A stretch of DNA of 64,000 bases from Paraburkholderia sp. CNPSo 3272 (GTDB taxonomy: Bacteria > Pseudomonadota > Gammaproteobacteria > Burkholderiales > Burkholderiaceae): the NCBI RefSeq assembly GCF_024206495.1, contig NZ_JAMBPQ010000004.1, positions 186,001-250,000 on the forward strand. The letters are read 5' to 3'. The notes below the pieces were generated by a model. The model saw only the letters and a program-made list of their open reading frames with translations. It had not been told where the DNA came from and made no database searches. Each line of letters begins with the position of its first letter. Within the stretch, counting starts at the first letter, position 1. This document shows positions 1 to 12,619 of the stretch, piece after piece. A program made the position numbers and the translations under genes.

Positions 1-1926
<1,926 letters not shown>

Positions 1927-1943
1927 AAATCGAAGCATCAAGA

Positions 1944-1971
1944 AAAACGGGAGCCAGATGGCTCCCGTTTT
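1944..1971. terminator. Bidirectional factor-independent terminator between def and the pseudouridine synthase gene
   Basis: A perfect 12-bp stem (AAAACGGGAGCC / GGCTCCCGTTTT) with an AGAT loop and T-runs on both strands, placed between two convergent genes. It can end transcription from either side. Confidence 0.9.
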
Positions 1972-2013
1972 CATTCGGCGCGGCGTCAGGCGCCGATGCG
2001 GCCCGATGCGGCG

Positions 2014-4158
2014 TTAGAACGCTTCGTCGGCGGCCAGATAGCGCCACTGCCCCTGCGGCAGCGCGCCGAGCAGCACGCGGCCCATGCGCACACGCTTGAG
2101 GCCCACGACCTTCAGGCCGACCAGTTCGCACATGCGGCGGATCTGGCGCTTCTTGCCTTCACGCAGCACGAAACGCAACTGCTCGCCGTTTTGCCAGCTC
2201 ACCTGCGCGGGCTTGAGCGGCACGTCGTCGAGCGACAGGCCGTGGCGCAGTTGCGCGAGCGACTCGGGCGGGAAGTGCTGGTCGATTTCGGTCTCGATGT
2301 CGTTGTAGGTGACGCGCACGAGGTATTCCTTGTCGATGTCCGAGCTCTCGCCGATCAGCTGCTTGGCCACGCGACCGTCCTGGGTCAGCACGAGCAGGCC
2401 GGTCGAGTCGATGTCGAGCCGGCCGGCCGGCGCGAGCGTGCGCAGATGTTTCGCCGAGAAGCGGATCCCCGAGTGGTCGCCGTCCCAATGGTTCTCGCCG
2501 GTGATGAGCACGGCGGCGGGCTCATAGCCGTCCTCGGCCTGGCCCGATACATAGCCCACGGGCTTGTGCAGCAGGATCGTCACCTGGCGAGCCTGCGCCG
2601 CGAGCGCGGCCGGGTCGACTTCAACGCGCTGATTCGGCGTGACCTTGGCGCCGAGCGTGTCGACGACTTCGCCGTCGACATACACCCAGCCTTTTTCGAT
2701 CCATTCGTCGGCTTCGCGGCGCGAGCACAGGCCCAGTTCGGACATGCGCTTGGACAGGCGCAGCGCGTTGTCGCCATCGACTTCTGCTCGCGGAGCGCGG
2801 CGCGGCGCGGATTCGCCGTCATTCGTGCGGCGTGCGGGTTTGCCCGCCGATTTGACAGGGCTAGCGGTCTTGCGGCTGCCACCGCCTTCTTCGGCGCTGC
2901 GGCGAGCGCGCGGCGCGGCGCCGCCACGGTCATCGCTCCAGGCGGATTTCACCGGGCGCGCAAAACGGCGCTCCGTGCTCTCGTCGCGGCCGCGTGCTGG
3001 GCGGGGCTCGGCGCTGTCGGTGCGGCGGGCGAAGCGTCCCTCGCTGCCCTCGGCGCGGCTTCGCGGCGGACGGCGGTCGTCGCCTTCGCTGCGCCGTTCG
3101 AAGCGACGCTCGCCTCCTTCCTCACGGCCACGCGGCGGGCGGCGGTCGTCACCTTCGGCACGGCGCGGGAAGGGGCGTGCGCCGCCTTCTTCGCGGCTGT
3201 GCGGCGGGCGGCGATCGTCACCCTCGGCGCGGCGCGCGAAGGGGCGTGCGCCACCTTCTTCGCGGCTGCGCGGCGGGCGGCGATCGTCACCCTCGGCGCG
3301 GCGCGCGAAGGGGCGTGCGCCGCCTTCTTCGCGGCTGCGCGGCGGACGGCGGTCGTCACCCTCGGCGCGGCGCGCGAAGGGGCGTGCACCGCCTTCGTCG
3401 CGGCCCCGCGGCGGACGGCGATCGTCACCTTCGGCGCGGTGCGCGAAGGAGCGCGCACCGCCTTCTTCGCGGCTGCGCGGCGGACGGCGATCATCACCCT
3501 CGGCGCGGCGCGCGAAGGGGCGTGCACCGCCTTCTTCGCGGCTGCGAGGCGGACGGCGGTCGTCACCCTCGGCGCGGCGCGCGAAGGGGCGTGCACCGCC
3601 TTCATCGCGGCCACGCGGCGGGCGGCGGTCGTCACCCTCGGCGCGGCGCGCGAAGGGGCGAGCACCGCCTTCGTCGCGGCCACGTGCGGGGCGACGGTCA
3701 TCGCCTTCGGTGCGTCGTTCGAAGCGACGCTCGCCACCTTCGTCGCGGCTACGCGGCGGGCGGCGGTCGTCGCCTTCGGCGCGGCGCGCAAAGGGACGCT
3801 CGCCGCCTTCGTCACGGCCGCGTGCAAATCCGCGCCCCTCGTCGCCCGAGCGACGGGCTGGACGGCGCTCGTCGCCGAATCCGCCTTCGCGAGCCGGCCG
3901 CGCCGGGCGCTCGCCCGGGCGCGTATCGCCGGTGCGAGGCGCGGCGCGCCCGGTTGCGGGGCGCGCAGGCTTCGTGGCGGCGCTCTTCGCGGCCGATGCC
4001 GGCCTGCCGTCCGCCGGCCGCACCTCCACCGGCCGCACCGGCTTACGCGCGGTCGTACTGCCGCGGCGGACGGGGGCGCGTTCCGGAGTGGTCGGGCGCG
4101 GATGTTTGGCTGTCAGTTTGGCTCGCATGGATCTGGGTATTTCGCTTGGGTCATTCAC
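2014..4158 (-). CDS. 23S rRNA pseudouridine synthase (RluB/RluE/RluF type) with long Arg/Gly/Asp repeat N-terminal extension
   Basis: Isomerises a uridine in rRNA to pseudouridine. The C-terminal third (roughly residues 470-714) is the enzyme: an S4-like RNA-binding segment ([18 protein letters not shown]) followed by the catalytic motif [14 protein letters not shown], whose Asp is the nucleophile, and the family's [15 protein letters not shown] block. RluF is the nearest E. coli type I can suggest. The first ~470 residues are low complexity and include about twelve 23-residue units rich in Arg, Asp, Gly and Pro, probably disordered and RNA-binding. Typical family members are 230-300 residues. 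The GTG start at 4158 overlaps the glnD stop (GTGA); an alternative ATG is at 4128. Frame is preserved through the whole repeat, so the extension is likely made. Confidence 0.9.
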   Translation of the reverse strand: MNDPSEIPRSMRAKLTAKHPRPTTPERAPVRRGSTTARKPVRPVEVRPADGRPASAAKSAATKPARPATGRAAPRTGDTRPGERPARPAREGGFGDERRPARRSGDEGRGFARGRDEGGERPFARRAEGDDRRPPRSRDEGGERRFERRTEGDDRRPARGRDEGGARPFARRAEGDDRRPPRGRDEGGARPFARRAEGDDRRPPRSREEGGARPFARRAEGDDRRPPRSREEGGARSFAHRAEGDDRRPPRGRDEGGARPFARRAEGDDRRPPRSREEGGARPFARRAEGDDRRPPRSREEGGARPFARRAEGDDRRPPHSREEGGARPFPRRAEGDDRRPPRGREEGGERRFERRSEGDDRRPPRSRAEGSEGRFARRTDSAEPRPARGRDESTERRFARPVKSAWSDDRGGAAPRARRSAEEGGGSRKTASPVKSAGKPARRTNDGESAPRRAPRAEVDGDNALRLSKRMSELGLCSRREADEWIEKGWVYVDGEVVDTLGAKVTPNQRVEVDPAALAAQARQVTILLHKPVGYVSGQAEDGYEPAAVLITGENHWDGDHSGIRFSAKHLRTLAPAGRLDIDSTGLLVLTQDGRVAKQLIGESSDIDKEYLVRVTYNDIETEIDQHFPPESLAQLRHGLSLDDVPLKPAQVSWQNGEQLRFVLREGKKRQIRRMCELVGLKVVGLKRVRMGRVLLGALPQGQWRYLAADEAF
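2950..3777 (-). repeat. 69-bp tandem repeat array inside the pseudouridine synthase gene
   Basis: About twelve consecutive 69-bp units, each encoding a 23-residue unit close to [15 protein letters not shown] plus ARPFARRA. Inner units are nearly identical in protein and DNA, and outer ones diverge, as in arrays that expand and contract by recombination or slippage. The unit length is a multiple of three, so changes in copy number keep the frame. Confidence 0.9.
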
Positions 4159-6734
4159 ACTGCGATCGCGCGCAGCAATTCGGTTTCGACGTGAATCTGC
4201 TGGCGGTTGTCGGAGAGTCCCGAACCGTCGAGCAGAAACACGTCTTCCACGCGTTCGCCGAGCGTATTGATCCGCGCCGCATGGACGCCGACATGATGCT
4301 CCGCGAGCACGCGCGCGATGGAATAGAGGAGGCCCGGCCGGTCGTTCGCCGACACGGACAGGATGTAGTATTGGCCGCGCTCGTCGGCCCGCAGGTCGAC
4401 ACGCGGCGTCACCGGGAAGGTGCGCGACAGGCGCGAGAGACGGCCCTTCGACGGCTCGGGCAGTGCGTTGCCCGTCGCCTTCAGGCGCGCCGCGAGTTCC
4501 TGCTCGACGAGGTTCGCGATATCGCGGTAATGCACGTCGCCCTCGGTGTGGGCGACGATGAAGTTATCGAGCGCGTAGCCGTGGCGCGTGGTGCTCACGC
4601 GCGCGTCGAGCACGGACAGACCGCTGCGGTCGAAGTACGCACACATCGTCGCGAACAGGTCGGGGCGGTCCTGCGCGTAGACGAGCACCTGCAGCGCTTC
4701 GCCGATCGGCGACGGGCGCGCGCGCACGACCGGCTCCGGCGCCTCGACGTGGCGGTAGAGCACGCGCGTTTGCCAGGCGATGTCGGCGGCGTCGTGGCGC
4801 AGGAAGTAGCCGACGTCGAGCTTGTCCCAGAGCGCGCGGTGCACGTGCTCCGGCACCGTCTCGAGACGCAGCAGCGCAAGCGCCAGCTCCTGGCGCGTCT
4901 TGAGTTCCGAGTGCGCATCGGGCTTGGCGCCGCCGAGCACGGCGAGCGTCGAGCGGTAGAGGTCTTCGAGCAGCTTGCCTTTCCAGTTGTTCCAGACCTT
5001 CGGGCTCGTGCCGCGAATGTCCGCGACCGTCAGCAGGTAGAGCGCCGAAAGGCGCCGCTCCGTGCCGACGAGTTCGGCGAAGCGCTTGACGACCTCGGGG
5101 TCGGTGATGTCCTGCTTCTGCGCGACCTGGCTCATCGTCAGGTGCTGCTGGACGAGCCAGACGACCAGGTCCGCGTCGTCGCCCGTGATGTCGTGCTCGC
5201 GGCAAAAGCGCCGCGCGTCGGCCATGCCGAGCTCCGAGTGGTCGCCGCCGCGGCCCTTGGCGATGTCGTGGAACAGCGCCGCGACGTACAGCACCCACGG
5301 GCGCTCGAAGTTGGCGATGAGCTGGCTGCAGAACGGATACTCGTGCGCATGCTCGGCCACGGCGAAGCGGCGCATATTGCGCAGCACCATCAGGATGTGC
5401 TGATCGACCGTGTAGACGTGATACAGGTCGTGCTGCATCTGCCCGACGATGCGGCGGAAATTCAGCAGATAGCGCCCGAGCACGCTCGTCTGGTTCATGA
5501 GCCGCATGGCGTGCGTGATTCCGGCCGGCTGCTTGAGGATCTCCATGAAGAGCCGGCGGTTCTCCGGGTCACGGCGCCAGCTCTGGTCCATGGTCTCGCG
5601 CGCGTTGTAGAGGGCGCGCAGCGTGCGCGCCGACAGGCCCTTCACGCCGGGCACCTGCTCGTAGAGCAGGAACGCTTCGAGAATCGCGTGCGGCTCGCGC
5701 TCGAACACGTCGTCGCTGACGATCTCCAGCATTCCCTGCTTTTCGACGAAGTGCTCGGAGAGCGTGCGCGTGATGCCGCTCGTGCTCGGAAAGAGCTGCG
5801 CCTCGATGTTCTGGATCAGGATGGTGGACAGCTGGGTGACCGCCTTCGCGGCCCAGTAGTAGCGGCGCATGAGCTGCTCGCTCGCGCGTCGCGCGCTGCT
5901 CGCCTTGTAACCGAAGCTTTCGGCCACGGCCGTTTGCAGGTCGAACACGAGGATGTCCTGGCGGCGGCCCGCGATCACATGCAGGCGCGCGCGCAGAGCC
6001 TTGAGAAAGGCCTCGTTGCGGCGCAGTTCGCGCGCCTCGCGCCCGGTGATGAGGCCGCGCTGGTCCAGCTCCTTCCAACTGCTGCCGAAGGCAGCGGCTT
6101 CGGTGATCCAGAGGATCAGCTGCAGGTCGCGCAGGCCGCCGGGGCTTTCCTTGACGTTGGGTTCGAGCGAATAGGGCGTGTCCTGGAAGCGCGCATGGCG
6201 CTGACGCATTTCGAGCACCTTCGCCTGGAAGAACGCGCGCGGGTCCATGGCGTCGCGATAGCGCTGCGCGAAGTCGCCGAACAGCGTCGCGCTGCCCGTG
6301 ATACGGCGCGCCTCGAGGAGCGACGTGCGCACGGTGACGTCGTTGGCGGCTTCTTCGAGGCATTGGGAGATGCTGCGCACGCTGCTGCCGATATCGAGTC
6401 CGAGATCCCACGCAAGGCCGATAAAGCGCTCGATGCGGTCTTCGAGCGGCGCGAGCGGCTCGTCGTCCGGCAGCAGGACGAGGATGTCGACGTCGGACCA
6501 GGGCGCAAGCTCGCCGCGCCCGAAGCCGCCCACCGCCACGAGCGCCAGCGTGGGCGGCAGCTCGCACAGGTTCCAGGCGCTGCGCAAGGTGTCGTCGGTG
6601 GTGCGGGCGAGGGCGCGCATCAGCGAGTCGACATTGGTCGCGGTCTTGAAACGCTCGAGCAACTGGGCCTTGGCGGCCTTGTAGTCGGACTTCAGCGACG
6701 ACGTATCGGGAACGGCGACAGCGGGAACACTCAT
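4155..6734 (-). CDS. glnD: Bifunctional [protein-PII] uridylyltransferase / uridylyl-removing enzyme
   Basis: Nitrogen sensor that uridylylates PII proteins when glutamine is low and removes UMP when it is high. At 859 residues it has the usual family length. Visible domains in order: the nucleotidyltransferase ([21 protein letters not shown], with the two catalytic Asp in SDVD, about residues 70-95), the central helical region, the HD hydrolase ([17 protein letters not shown], about 490-510), and two C-terminal ACT domains that bind glutamine (from ~690, with [13 protein letters not shown] and [16 protein letters not shown]). ATG at 6734; the TGA at the other end overlaps the GTG start of the pseudouridine synthase. 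Coupling of nitrogen control to an rRNA-modification gene is most likely positional. Confidence 0.97.
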   Translation of the reverse strand: MSVPAVAVPDTSSLKSDYKAAKAQLLERFKTATNVDSLMRALARTTDDTLRSAWNLCELPPTLALVAVGGFGRGELAPWSDVDILVLLPDDEPLAPLEDRIERFIGLAWDLGLDIGSSVRSISQCLEEAANDVTVRTSLLEARRITGSATLFGDFAQRYRDAMDPRAFFQAKVLEMRQRHARFQDTPYSLEPNVKESPGGLRDLQLILWITEAAAFGSSWKELDQRGLITGREARELRRNEAFLKALRARLHVIAGRRQDILVFDLQTAVAESFGYKASSARRASEQLMRRYYWAAKAVTQLSTILIQNIEAQLFPSTSGITRTLSEHFVEKQGMLEIVSDDVFEREPHAILEAFLLYEQVPGVKGLSARTLRALYNARETMDQSWRRDPENRRLFMEILKQPAGITHAMRLMNQTSVLGRYLLNFRRIVGQMQHDLYHVYTVDQHILMVLRNMRRFAVAEHAHEYPFCSQLIANFERPWVLYVAALFHDIAKGRGGDHSELGMADARRFCREHDITGDDADLVVWLVQQHLTMSQVAQKQDITDPEVVKRFAELVGTERRLSALYLLTVADIRGTSPKVWNNWKGKLLEDLYRSTLAVLGGAKPDAHSELKTRQELALALLRLETVPEHVHRALWDKLDVGYFLRHDAADIAWQTRVLYRHVEAPEPVVRARPSPIGEALQVLVYAQDRPDLFATMCAYFDRSGLSVLDARVSTTRHGYALDNFIVAHTEGDVHYRDIANLVEQELAARLKATGNALPEPSKGRLSRLSRTFPVTPRVDLRADERGQYYILSVSANDRPGLLYSIARVLAEHHVGVHAARINTLGERVEDVFLLDGSGLSDNRQQIHVETELLRAIAV

Positions 6735-7003
6735 GGGCTCGGGTCGTGTCTGGCGTGGTTGGGCGGGCGGCTGGTCGTGCGCGCGGCGCGCCTCGCGATG
6801 GCGGCTGGCCGCGTTGGTTCGTCGGTTAATACGTCGGCTGCTTTGCAGGCCGCCTCATCGTGCTGCGGGCGCCGGGCGGCGTCCGCACCTGGTGCCTCGC
6901 TCGCGTTGAGCGTACTGCCCCGAGGCGCAGGCCGCTTTCTACGAGCCCATCCATTTTGCGCCGGATCGCGTCACCAAGCGCTTTGTGGCACGTTTCCCGG
7001 CGC

Positions 7004-7825
7004 TCAGGCCGCCGTGCCCGCCATCTGCGCGACGATGGCAGGCTTGGCGGGCGTACCCGCCGAGACCGTCAGAACATCGTAGCCGGTTTCGGTCACGAGT
7101 ACCGTGTGCTCCCACTGTGCCGAGAGGCTGCGGTCCTTCGTCTTGACGGTCCACTGGTCCGGCATGGTGCGAATGTCGCGGCGGCCGGCGTTGATCATCG
7201 GCTCGACGGTGAAGATCATGCCGGGCACGAGCTCGATGCCGGTGCCGGGGCGGCCATAGTGCAGGACCTGCGGGTCTTCGTGGAACACCGTGCCGATGCC
7301 GTGGCCGCAGTATTCGCGCACCACGCTATAGCCCTGGCTTTCGGCGTAGCGCTGGATGGCATGGCCGATGTCGCCCAGATGGCCGCCGGGGCGCACCTGG
7401 TCGATGCCGAGCCACATGCATTCAAAGGTGGTCTGCACGAGGCGCTTCGCGAGGATCGAGCCTTCGCCGACGATGAACATGCGGCTCGTGTCGCCGAAAT
7501 AGCCTTCCTTGATGACGGTGATGTCGATATTGAGCGCGTCGCCGTTCTTCAGCGCCTTGTCGCCCGGAATACCGTGACAGATCACGTCGTTCACCGAAGT
7601 GCAGATCGCCTTCGGATAGGGCGGATAGCCCGGCGGCTGATAGTTCAGCGGCGCGGGCACCGTGCCCTGCACGTTGGTCATGTACTCGTGGCACAGCCGG
7701 TCGAGTTCACCCGTCGTCACGCCCGCGGTGACGAACGGCGTGATGTAGTCGAGCACCTCGCTCGCCAGCCGGCAGGCGACGCGCATTTGCGCGATGTCTT
7801 GTTCGTTCTTGATCGAAATGGCCAT
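7004..7825 (-). CDS. map: Methionine aminopeptidase, type I
   Basis: Removes the initiator methionine from nascent proteins; 273 residues, as expected for the type I enzyme. The metal-binding residues are in place: NIDITVIKEGYFGDTSRMF (two Asp), GHGIGTVFHEDP (His) and GMIFTVEPMIN plus the final WTVKTKDRSLSAQWEHTVL (Glu ligands). It starts at the ATG at 7825 and is transcribed away from rpsB. About 270 bases without a recognisable gene separate it from glnD, so the two may or may not share a transcript. Confidence 0.97.
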   Translation of the reverse strand: MAISIKNEQDIAQMRVACRLASEVLDYITPFVTAGVTTGELDRLCHEYMTNVQGTVPAPLNYQPPGYPPYPKAICTSVNDVICHGIPGDKALKNGDALNIDITVIKEGYFGDTSRMFIVGEGSILAKRLVQTTFECMWLGIDQVRPGGHLGDIGHAIQRYAESQGYSVVREYCGHGIGTVFHEDPQVLHYGRPGTGIELVPGMIFTVEPMINAGRRDIRTMPDQWTVKTKDRSLSAQWEHTVLVTETGYDVLTVSAGTPAKPAIVAQMAGTAA

Positions 7826-7922
7826 GGTATGCGCCCGGATTGCAGTCGAATATTGAATTATCGCACCTAATGCCAGGGGTCGCAGACTTTTGCGAAGGCG
7901 GAACGCGATCCGGCGGAGGCCC

Positions 7923-7970
7923 CATTTGCCATCGCATTTGCCGTCGCATTTGCCGTCGCATTTGCCGTGA
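7923..7970. repeat. Four tandem 12-bp repeats in the map/rpsB intergenic region
   Basis: Four head-to-tail copies of CATTTGCCGTCG (first copy CATTTGCCATCG, last ending GTGA), lying about 100 bp upstream of the map start and 30 bp upstream of the rpsB promoter. Function unknown; could be a slippage array or a set of protein-binding sites. Confidence 0.8.
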
Positions 7971-8000
7971 TGGCGCCGTATTCCGCGGGTAATAGCTGTC

Positions 8001-8030
8001 TTGAGTAAGGGGCAGTTTGCGTGCTATACT
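8001..8030 (+). promoter_or_regulatory. Sigma-70-type promoter for rpsB
   Basis: TTGAGT (8001-8006) and TATACT (8025-8030) with an 18-bp spacer and a TGC extended -10. It would start a transcript near 8037 with a ~250-base leader before rpsB. Confidence 0.65.
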
Positions 8031-8286
8031 CTTCGGCTAAGTCGCTTCCATATTTTCGAATTTGCGTTCGGGTTCGTGGGAGTGGCTGAAACCGCCGTTG
8101 CCGCGGAGCGCTTTGCCAAACACGCATTTTGGCGGGTGCGAGAAGAACAATTCGGAAGCATCTTCTTCAGGCAGCACACTCGCAAGCCGGCGCACCCAGG
8201 GTGTCGCGCGCGTCGATCTCCGGAAACGGGAGGGCGCACCGATACGGCAGCCGGCTTCAGACCAAACCCTAGCGGAGAATTGAAAC
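8031..8286 (+). other. Long untranslated leader of rpsB
   Basis: About 250 bases between the predicted transcription start and the rpsB ATG contain no convincing gene. Ribosomal protein S2 genes are often autoregulated through such leaders in other bacteria, but I did not derive a conserved fold here. The ribosome-binding site is GGAG about ten bases before the ATG. Confidence 0.4.
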
Positions 8287-9042
8287 ATGGCAGTTACCAT
8301 GCGCCAGATGCTGGAAGCCGGTGTCCACTTCGGTCACCAAACGCGCTTCTGGAACCCGAAGATGGCCCCCTTCATCTTCGGTCATCGCAACAAGATTCAC
8401 ATCATCAACCTCGAAAAGACGCTGCCGATGTACAACGACGCGCTGAAGTACGTGCGTCAACTGGCAGCGAACCGCGGCACGATCCTGTTCGTCGGCACGA
8501 AGCGTCAATCGCGCGACACGATCGCCCAGGAAGCACAACGCGCTGGCATGCCGTTCGTGAACGCGCGCTGGCTCGGCGGCATGCTGACCAACTTCAAGAC
8601 GCTGAAGGTTTCGATCAAGCGCCTGAAGGACATGGAAGCAGCCGTGGAAGCGGGCGAGCTCGAGAAGATGAGCAAGAAGGAAGCGCTCCTGTTCGAACGC
8701 GAAATCGCCAAGCTGCAAAAGTCGATCGGCGGCGTGAAGGACATGGGCGGCATTCCGGACGCGATCTTCGTGGTCGACGTCGGCTACCACAAGATTGCCG
8801 TGACGGAAGCGAACAAGCTGGGCATCCCCGTGATCGCCGTGGTCGATACGAACCACTCGCCGGAAGGCATCGATTACGTGATTCCGGGCAACGACGACGC
8901 GAGCAAGGCCGTTGCGCTCTACACGCAAGGCGTGGCTGACGCGATCCTCGAAGGCCGTGCGAATGCGGTCAACGAAGTGGTTGCAGCGGCGCGCGGCAAC
9001 GACGGCGACGACGAGTTCGTCGAGGTCAATTCGGAGGCGTAA
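8287..9042 (+). CDS. rpsB: 30S ribosomal protein S2
   Basis: Component of the small ribosomal subunit, 251 residues. The N-terminus [22 protein letters not shown] and the later [20 protein letters not shown] and [13 protein letters not shown] blocks are diagnostic. First gene of the translation block; a strong terminator after it and a gap of ~150 bases suggest partial uncoupling from tsf. Confidence 0.99.
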   Translation: MAVTMRQMLEAGVHFGHQTRFWNPKMAPFIFGHRNKIHIINLEKTLPMYNDALKYVRQLAANRGTILFVGTKRQSRDTIAQEAQRAGMPFVNARWLGGMLTNFKTLKVSIKRLKDMEAAVEAGELEKMSKKEALLFEREIAKLQKSIGGVKDMGGIPDAIFVVDVGYHKIAVTEANKLGIPVIAVVDTNHSPEGIDYVIPGNDDASKAVALYTQGVADAILEGRANAVNEVVAAARGNDGDDEFVEVNSEA

Positions 9043-9061
9043 GCTGCCCCGTGTCCGGCAA

Positions 9062-9094
9062 GAAAAGGGGGCTTTCCATAGGCCCCTTTTTTTT
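9062..9094 (+). terminator. Terminator after rpsB
   Basis: AAAAGGGG pairs with CCCCTTTT around a ~12-base loop and is followed by more Ts. Probably attenuates rather than fully stops transcription, because tsf lies just downstream. Confidence 0.8.
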
Positions 9095-9252
9095 AAGCCG
9101 CGACTTTCGTTGCCGCGTCATATGAGCGGCACCGTAGCCCTGTAGAAGCAGCTGTAAAAAAGCGTTTCACCGCAGGCTCAGACGGAAACGAATTTCTGCC
9201 GGCCGCGTCGAAAGGCGGGCGGCGTGTACCAGACAGACTCAAGGAGCGAATG

Positions 9253-10134
9253 ATGGCGGCAATTACCGCAAGCATGGTGGCAGAACTGCGCGCGAAGACC
9301 GATGCGCCGATGATGGAATGCAAGAAGGCGCTGACGGAAGCTGACGGCGACCTCGCGCGTGCCGAAGAACTGCTGCGCGTGAAGCTCGGCAACAAGGCCA
9401 GCAAGGCCGCTTCGCGCGTCACGGCTGAAGGCGTGATCTCGTCGTTCATCGGTAGCGGCGCTGGCGCGATCGTCGAACTGAACTGCGAAACCGACTTCGT
9501 CTCGAAGAACGATGACTTCATCGGCTTCTCGAAGAAGATCGCCGAACTCGTCGCCACGCAAAACCCGGCTGACGTCGCCGCTCTGTCGGCGCTGGCGCTG
9601 GACGGCTCGACGGTCGACGCGGTGCGCCTCGCACTGGTCGGCAAGATCGGCGAAAACCTCTCGATCCGCCGTTTCGCGCGTTTCGAAACCGCCAACCAGC
9701 TGGCTGCGTACCTGCACGGCACGCGCATCGGCGTGCTGGTCGAGTACACGGGTGCCGACGAGCAAGTGGGCAAGGACGTTGCGATGCACATCGCCGCGAT
9801 GAAGCCGGTCTCGCTGTCCTCGGACGACGTGCCTGCCGAGCTGATCGCCAAGGAGCGCAGCATCGCCGAGCAGAAGGCCGCCGAATCGGGCAAGCCGGCT
9901 GAGATCGTCGCGAAGATGGTCGAAGGCTCGGTCCAGAAGTACCTGAAGGAAGTCTCGCTGCTGAACCAGCCGTTCGTTAAGAACGACAAGCAGACGATCG
10001 AGCAGATGCTCAAGGCTGCTGGCACGACGGTGCAGAAGTTCGCCCTCTTCGTGGTGGGCGAAGGCATCGAGAAGCGCCAGGACGACTTCGCTGCCGAAGT
10101 GGCCGCGCAAGTCGCTGCTGCAAAGCAGCAATAA
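9253..10134 (+). CDS. tsf: Elongation factor Ts
   Basis: Guanine-nucleotide exchange factor for EF-Tu, 293 residues. The N-terminus [19 protein letters not shown] leads into the TDxxxMECKKAL core motif that contacts EF-Tu. Two adjacent ATGs occur at 9250 and 9253; the second is chosen because AGGAG (9242-9246) is then six bases away and the product starts with the usual MAAITA. Follows rpsB, as in most bacteria. Confidence 0.98.
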   Translation: MAAITASMVAELRAKTDAPMMECKKALTEADGDLARAEELLRVKLGNKASKAASRVTAEGVISSFIGSGAGAIVELNCETDFVSKNDDFIGFSKKIAELVATQNPADVAALSALALDGSTVDAVRLALVGKIGENLSIRRFARFETANQLAAYLHGTRIGVLVEYTGADEQVGKDVAMHIAAMKPVSLSSDDVPAELIAKERSIAEQKAAESGKPAEIVAKMVEGSVQKYLKEVSLLNQPFVKNDKQTIEQMLKAAGTTVQKFALFVVGEGIEKRQDDFAAEVAAQVAAAKQQ

Positions 10135-10140
10135 AGGCCG

Positions 10141-10173
10141 GCCTGCCGCCTCGGCGCTCCCGGCGCGGCAGGC
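10141..10173 (+). other. GC-rich hairpin after tsf
   Basis: A 9-bp perfect stem (GCCTGCCGC / GCGGCAGGC) around a 15-base loop immediately after the tsf stop. It lacks a T-run, so it is more likely an mRNA 3'-end stabiliser or weak pause than a full terminator. The rest of the gap to pyrH shows nothing else. Confidence 0.5.
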
Positions 10174-10401
10174 GGCAACCGCAGTTGTTGCAGCATCGCA
10201 GTCAGTACCGCAGTTTGCTGAGTTGTAAGCCGTGGCGGAGCAATCCGCCGTGGCGGGCAGCGTAGCGGCGACGCGCATGGTAGTCCCCCGCCGTGCGCGG
10301 CGTCGGAAATCTTCGCTATTTCTGGCGGCGCTTGCCCGAAGCCGTATTTCACCCCTACAGTTTCAAGTTATTGCCCTTTGCGCGCGATTCTGGATACCTC
10401 C

Positions 10402-11118
10402 ATGCCCACACCCGCCTATAAACGCGTCCTGCTCAAACTTTCCGGCGAAGCCCTGATGGGCGATGATGCCTTCGGCATCAATCGCGCCACGATCGAACGT
10501 ATGGTGGCAGACGTGGCCGAGGTGGTGCGTCTGGGCACCCAGCTCGCAGTCGTGATCGGCGGCGGAAATATTTTCCGCGGTGTCGCGGGCGGCGCGGCCG
10601 GTATGGACCGCGCAACGGCCGACTATATGGGCATGCTGGCCACGATGATGAACGCGCTCGCGCTGCAGGACGCCATGCGTCACGCGGGCATCGAGGCGCG
10701 CGTGCAGTCGGCGCTGCGCATGGACCAGGTCGTCGAGCCGTACATCCGCCCCCGCGCGATTCGCCAGCTCGAAGAAGGCAAGGTCGTGATCTTCGCCGCC
10801 GGCACGGGCAACCCGTTCTTCACCACCGATACGGCTGCTGCGCTGCGCGGCTCGGAAGTCGGCGCCGAAGTCGTGCTGAAGGCCACCAAGGTCGACGGCG
10901 TCTACTCGGCCGACCCGAAGAAGGACCCGACCGCCACGCGCTACTCGACGATCAGCTTCGATGAGGCAATTGGCCGCAACCTGCAGGTGATGGACGCCAC
11001 CGCGTTTGCGCTGTGCCGCGACCAGAAGCTGCCGATCCGGGTTTTTTCCATCGTCAAGCCGGGTGCGCTCAAGCGCATCGTTCTGGGCGAAGACGAAGGT
11101 ACGCTCGTCCACGTGTAA
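10402..11118 (+). CDS. pyrH: Uridylate kinase
   Basis: Hexameric amino-acid-kinase-fold enzyme that phosphorylates UMP to UDP; 238 residues, normal for Pyr[11 protein letters not shown] near the N-terminus, GGGNIFRG and [12 protein letters not shown] are the substrate and phosphate-binding segments. The ATG at 10402 (MPTPAYKR) is preferred over the in-frame TTG at 10378. Lies between tsf and frr, the usual order. Confidence 0.97.
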   Translation: MPTPAYKRVLLKLSGEALMGDDAFGINRATIERMVADVAEVVRLGTQLAVVIGGGNIFRGVAGGAAGMDRATADYMGMLATMMNALALQDAMRHAGIEARVQSALRMDQVVEPYIRPRAIRQLEEGKVVIFAAGTGNPFFTTDTAAALRGSEVGAEVVLKATKVDGVYSADPKKDPTATRYSTISFDEAIGRNLQVMDATAFALCRDQKLPIRVFSIVKPGALKRIVLGEDEGTLVHV

Positions 11119-11210
11119 ACTCTCGTTTCACGAGAGGTTCGAACAAGGGCCGCGCCGCCCATCAGCGCGCCGGCGGGCCCGTTCCGTTATGAAGGTTCGG
11201 AGGTATCAAA

Positions 11211-11771
11211 ATGGCTGTGGCTGACATCAAGAAGGGCGCCGAGCAGAAAATGCAGCGCTCGATCGAAGCGTTCAAGAGCGATCTGGCGAAAATCCGCACG
11301 GGCCGCGCCCATACCGGCTTGCTCGACCACATCCAGGTCGACTACTACGGCTCGCCCGTGCCCATCTCGCAGGTCGCGAACCTCACGCTCGTCGACGCAC
11401 GCACGATCGGCGTGCAGGCGTGGGAAAAGAAGATGGTGCCGGTGATCGAAAAGGCGATCCGCGAGTCGGATCTCGGCCTGAACCCGGCCACGCACGGCGA
11501 CCTGATCCGCGTGCCGATGCCCGCGTTGACGGAAGAGCGCCGCAAGGAGCTCACGAAGGTCGTCAAGAACGAAGGTGAAACGGCGAAGATCGCCGTGCGC
11601 AACCTGCGTCGCGACGCCAACGAGCAGCTCAAGAAGCTCGTGAAGGACAAGGAAATTTCAGAAGACGACGAGCGCCGTGGCGGCGAAGAAGTGCAGAAGC
11701 TGACCGACCGCTTCGTGACCGAAATCGAAAAGCTCGTCCAGACGAAGGAAGCCGAGATCATGACGGTCTGA
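11211..11771 (+). CDS. frr: Ribosome recycling factor
   Basis: Splits post-termination ribosomes together with EF-G. The protein is 186 residues, with the family's [21 protein letters not shown] segment and the C-terminal helix region [18 protein letters not shown] lies eight bases before the ATG. Confidence 0.98.
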   Translation: MAVADIKKGAEQKMQRSIEAFKSDLAKIRTGRAHTGLLDHIQVDYYGSPVPISQVANLTLVDARTIGVQAWEKKMVPVIEKAIRESDLGLNPATHGDLIRVPMPALTEERRKELTKVVKNEGETAKIAVRNLRRDANEQLKKLVKDKEISEDDERRGGEEVQKLTDRFVTEIEKLVQTKEAEIMTV

Positions 11772-11842
11772 GGCCTCAGGCCTCCAGATTCGCCAGATTC
11801 CAGGCGGTTTCCCTTTCTTATCGCAGTTACAGTCCGACGGCC

Positions 11843-12619
11843 ATGACCTATACCAGCTCAACCGTTCGCGTGCCCGACGTGGCGGCCGTGCCGCGCCACA
11901 TCGCGATCATCATGGACGGCAATGGCCGTTGGGCAACCCAGCGGCGCCTGCCGCGCGTCGCGGGCCACACGCGCGGCGTCGACGCCGTGCGTTCGGTCGT
12001 CGAGTCGTGCGTGCAGCGCGGCGTCGAATACGTCACGCTCTTCGCCTTCAGCTCCGAGAACTGGCGCCGCCCGACCGACGAAGTGTCGTTCCTCATGCGC
12101 CTTTTCGTCACCGCGCTCGAGCGCGAGGTGGCGCGCCTGCACGCAAACGGCATCCGTCTGCGCGTAGTCGGCGACCTGTCGATGTTCAACGAGCGCATCC
12201 AGGATCTGATTCGCCGCGCGGAAACCAAAACCGCGCGCAACACCCGTCTCACTCTCACGATCGCCGCGAACTACGGCGGCCGCTGGGATATCCTGCAGGC
12301 CACGCGCAAGCTGGTCGAGGAGGCCGCGGCCACGGGCCAGCCGATTCCTGTCACCGAAGACACGCTGTCCCAGCATCTGGCCATGGCCTACGCGCCCGAA
12401 CCGGACCTCTTCATCCGCACGGGCGGCGAGCAGCGCGTGAGCAACTTCCTGCTCTGGCAGCTCGCGTACGCCGAGTTCTATTTCACCGACACGTTCTGGC
12501 CGGATTTCGACGCCGAAGCGCTGAGCCGCGCCATTGCGTCGTATGCCGAGCGCGAGCGCCGCTTCGGCCGCACGAGCGCGCAGGTCGTCGCCCAGAACGC
12601 CGATTCGCTTTCATGCTGA
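11843..12619 (+). CDS. uppS: Undecaprenyl diphosphate synthase (cis-prenyltransferase)
   Basis: Adds isoprene units in cis to farnesyl diphosphate to make the C55 carrier for peptidoglycan and O-antigen. At 258 residues the length is normal. [12 protein letters not shown] carries the catalytic Asp25, [11 protein letters not shown] and the C-terminal [33 protein letters not shown] blocks bind substrate. The stop codon is inside the first codons of cdsA (start at 12613), so the two are overlapping and probably coupled. Confidence 0.98.
   Translation: MTYTSSTVRVPDVAAVPRHIAIIMDGNGRWATQRRLPRVAGHTRGVDAVRSVVESCVQRGVEYVTLFAFSSENWRRPTDEVSFLMRLFVTALEREVARLHANGIRLRVVGDLSMFNERIQDLIRRAETKTARNTRLTLTIAANYGGRWDILQATRKLVEEAAATGQPIPVTEDTLSQHLAMAYAPEPDLFIRTGGEQRVSNFLLWQLAYAEFYFTDTFWPDFDAEALSRAIASYAERERRFGRTSAQVVAQNADSLSC

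Noticed and set aside
2994..7082. Plus-strand open frame of 1,362 codons antisense to the pseudouridine synthase and glnD
   Set aside because: Arg/Ala-rich shadow of high-GC genes on the other strand; no ribosome-binding site or family likeness, while the minus strand encodes a complete GlnD.
7826..8286. tRNA gene or riboswitch in the map/rpsB gap
   Set aside because: No cloverleaf or known aptamer core was found; only a promoter, a repeat and an unstructured-looking leader.
9250..9252. First of two ATGs as tsf start
   Set aside because: Only three bases from AGGAG; the next ATG has normal spacing and gives the conserved N-terminus.
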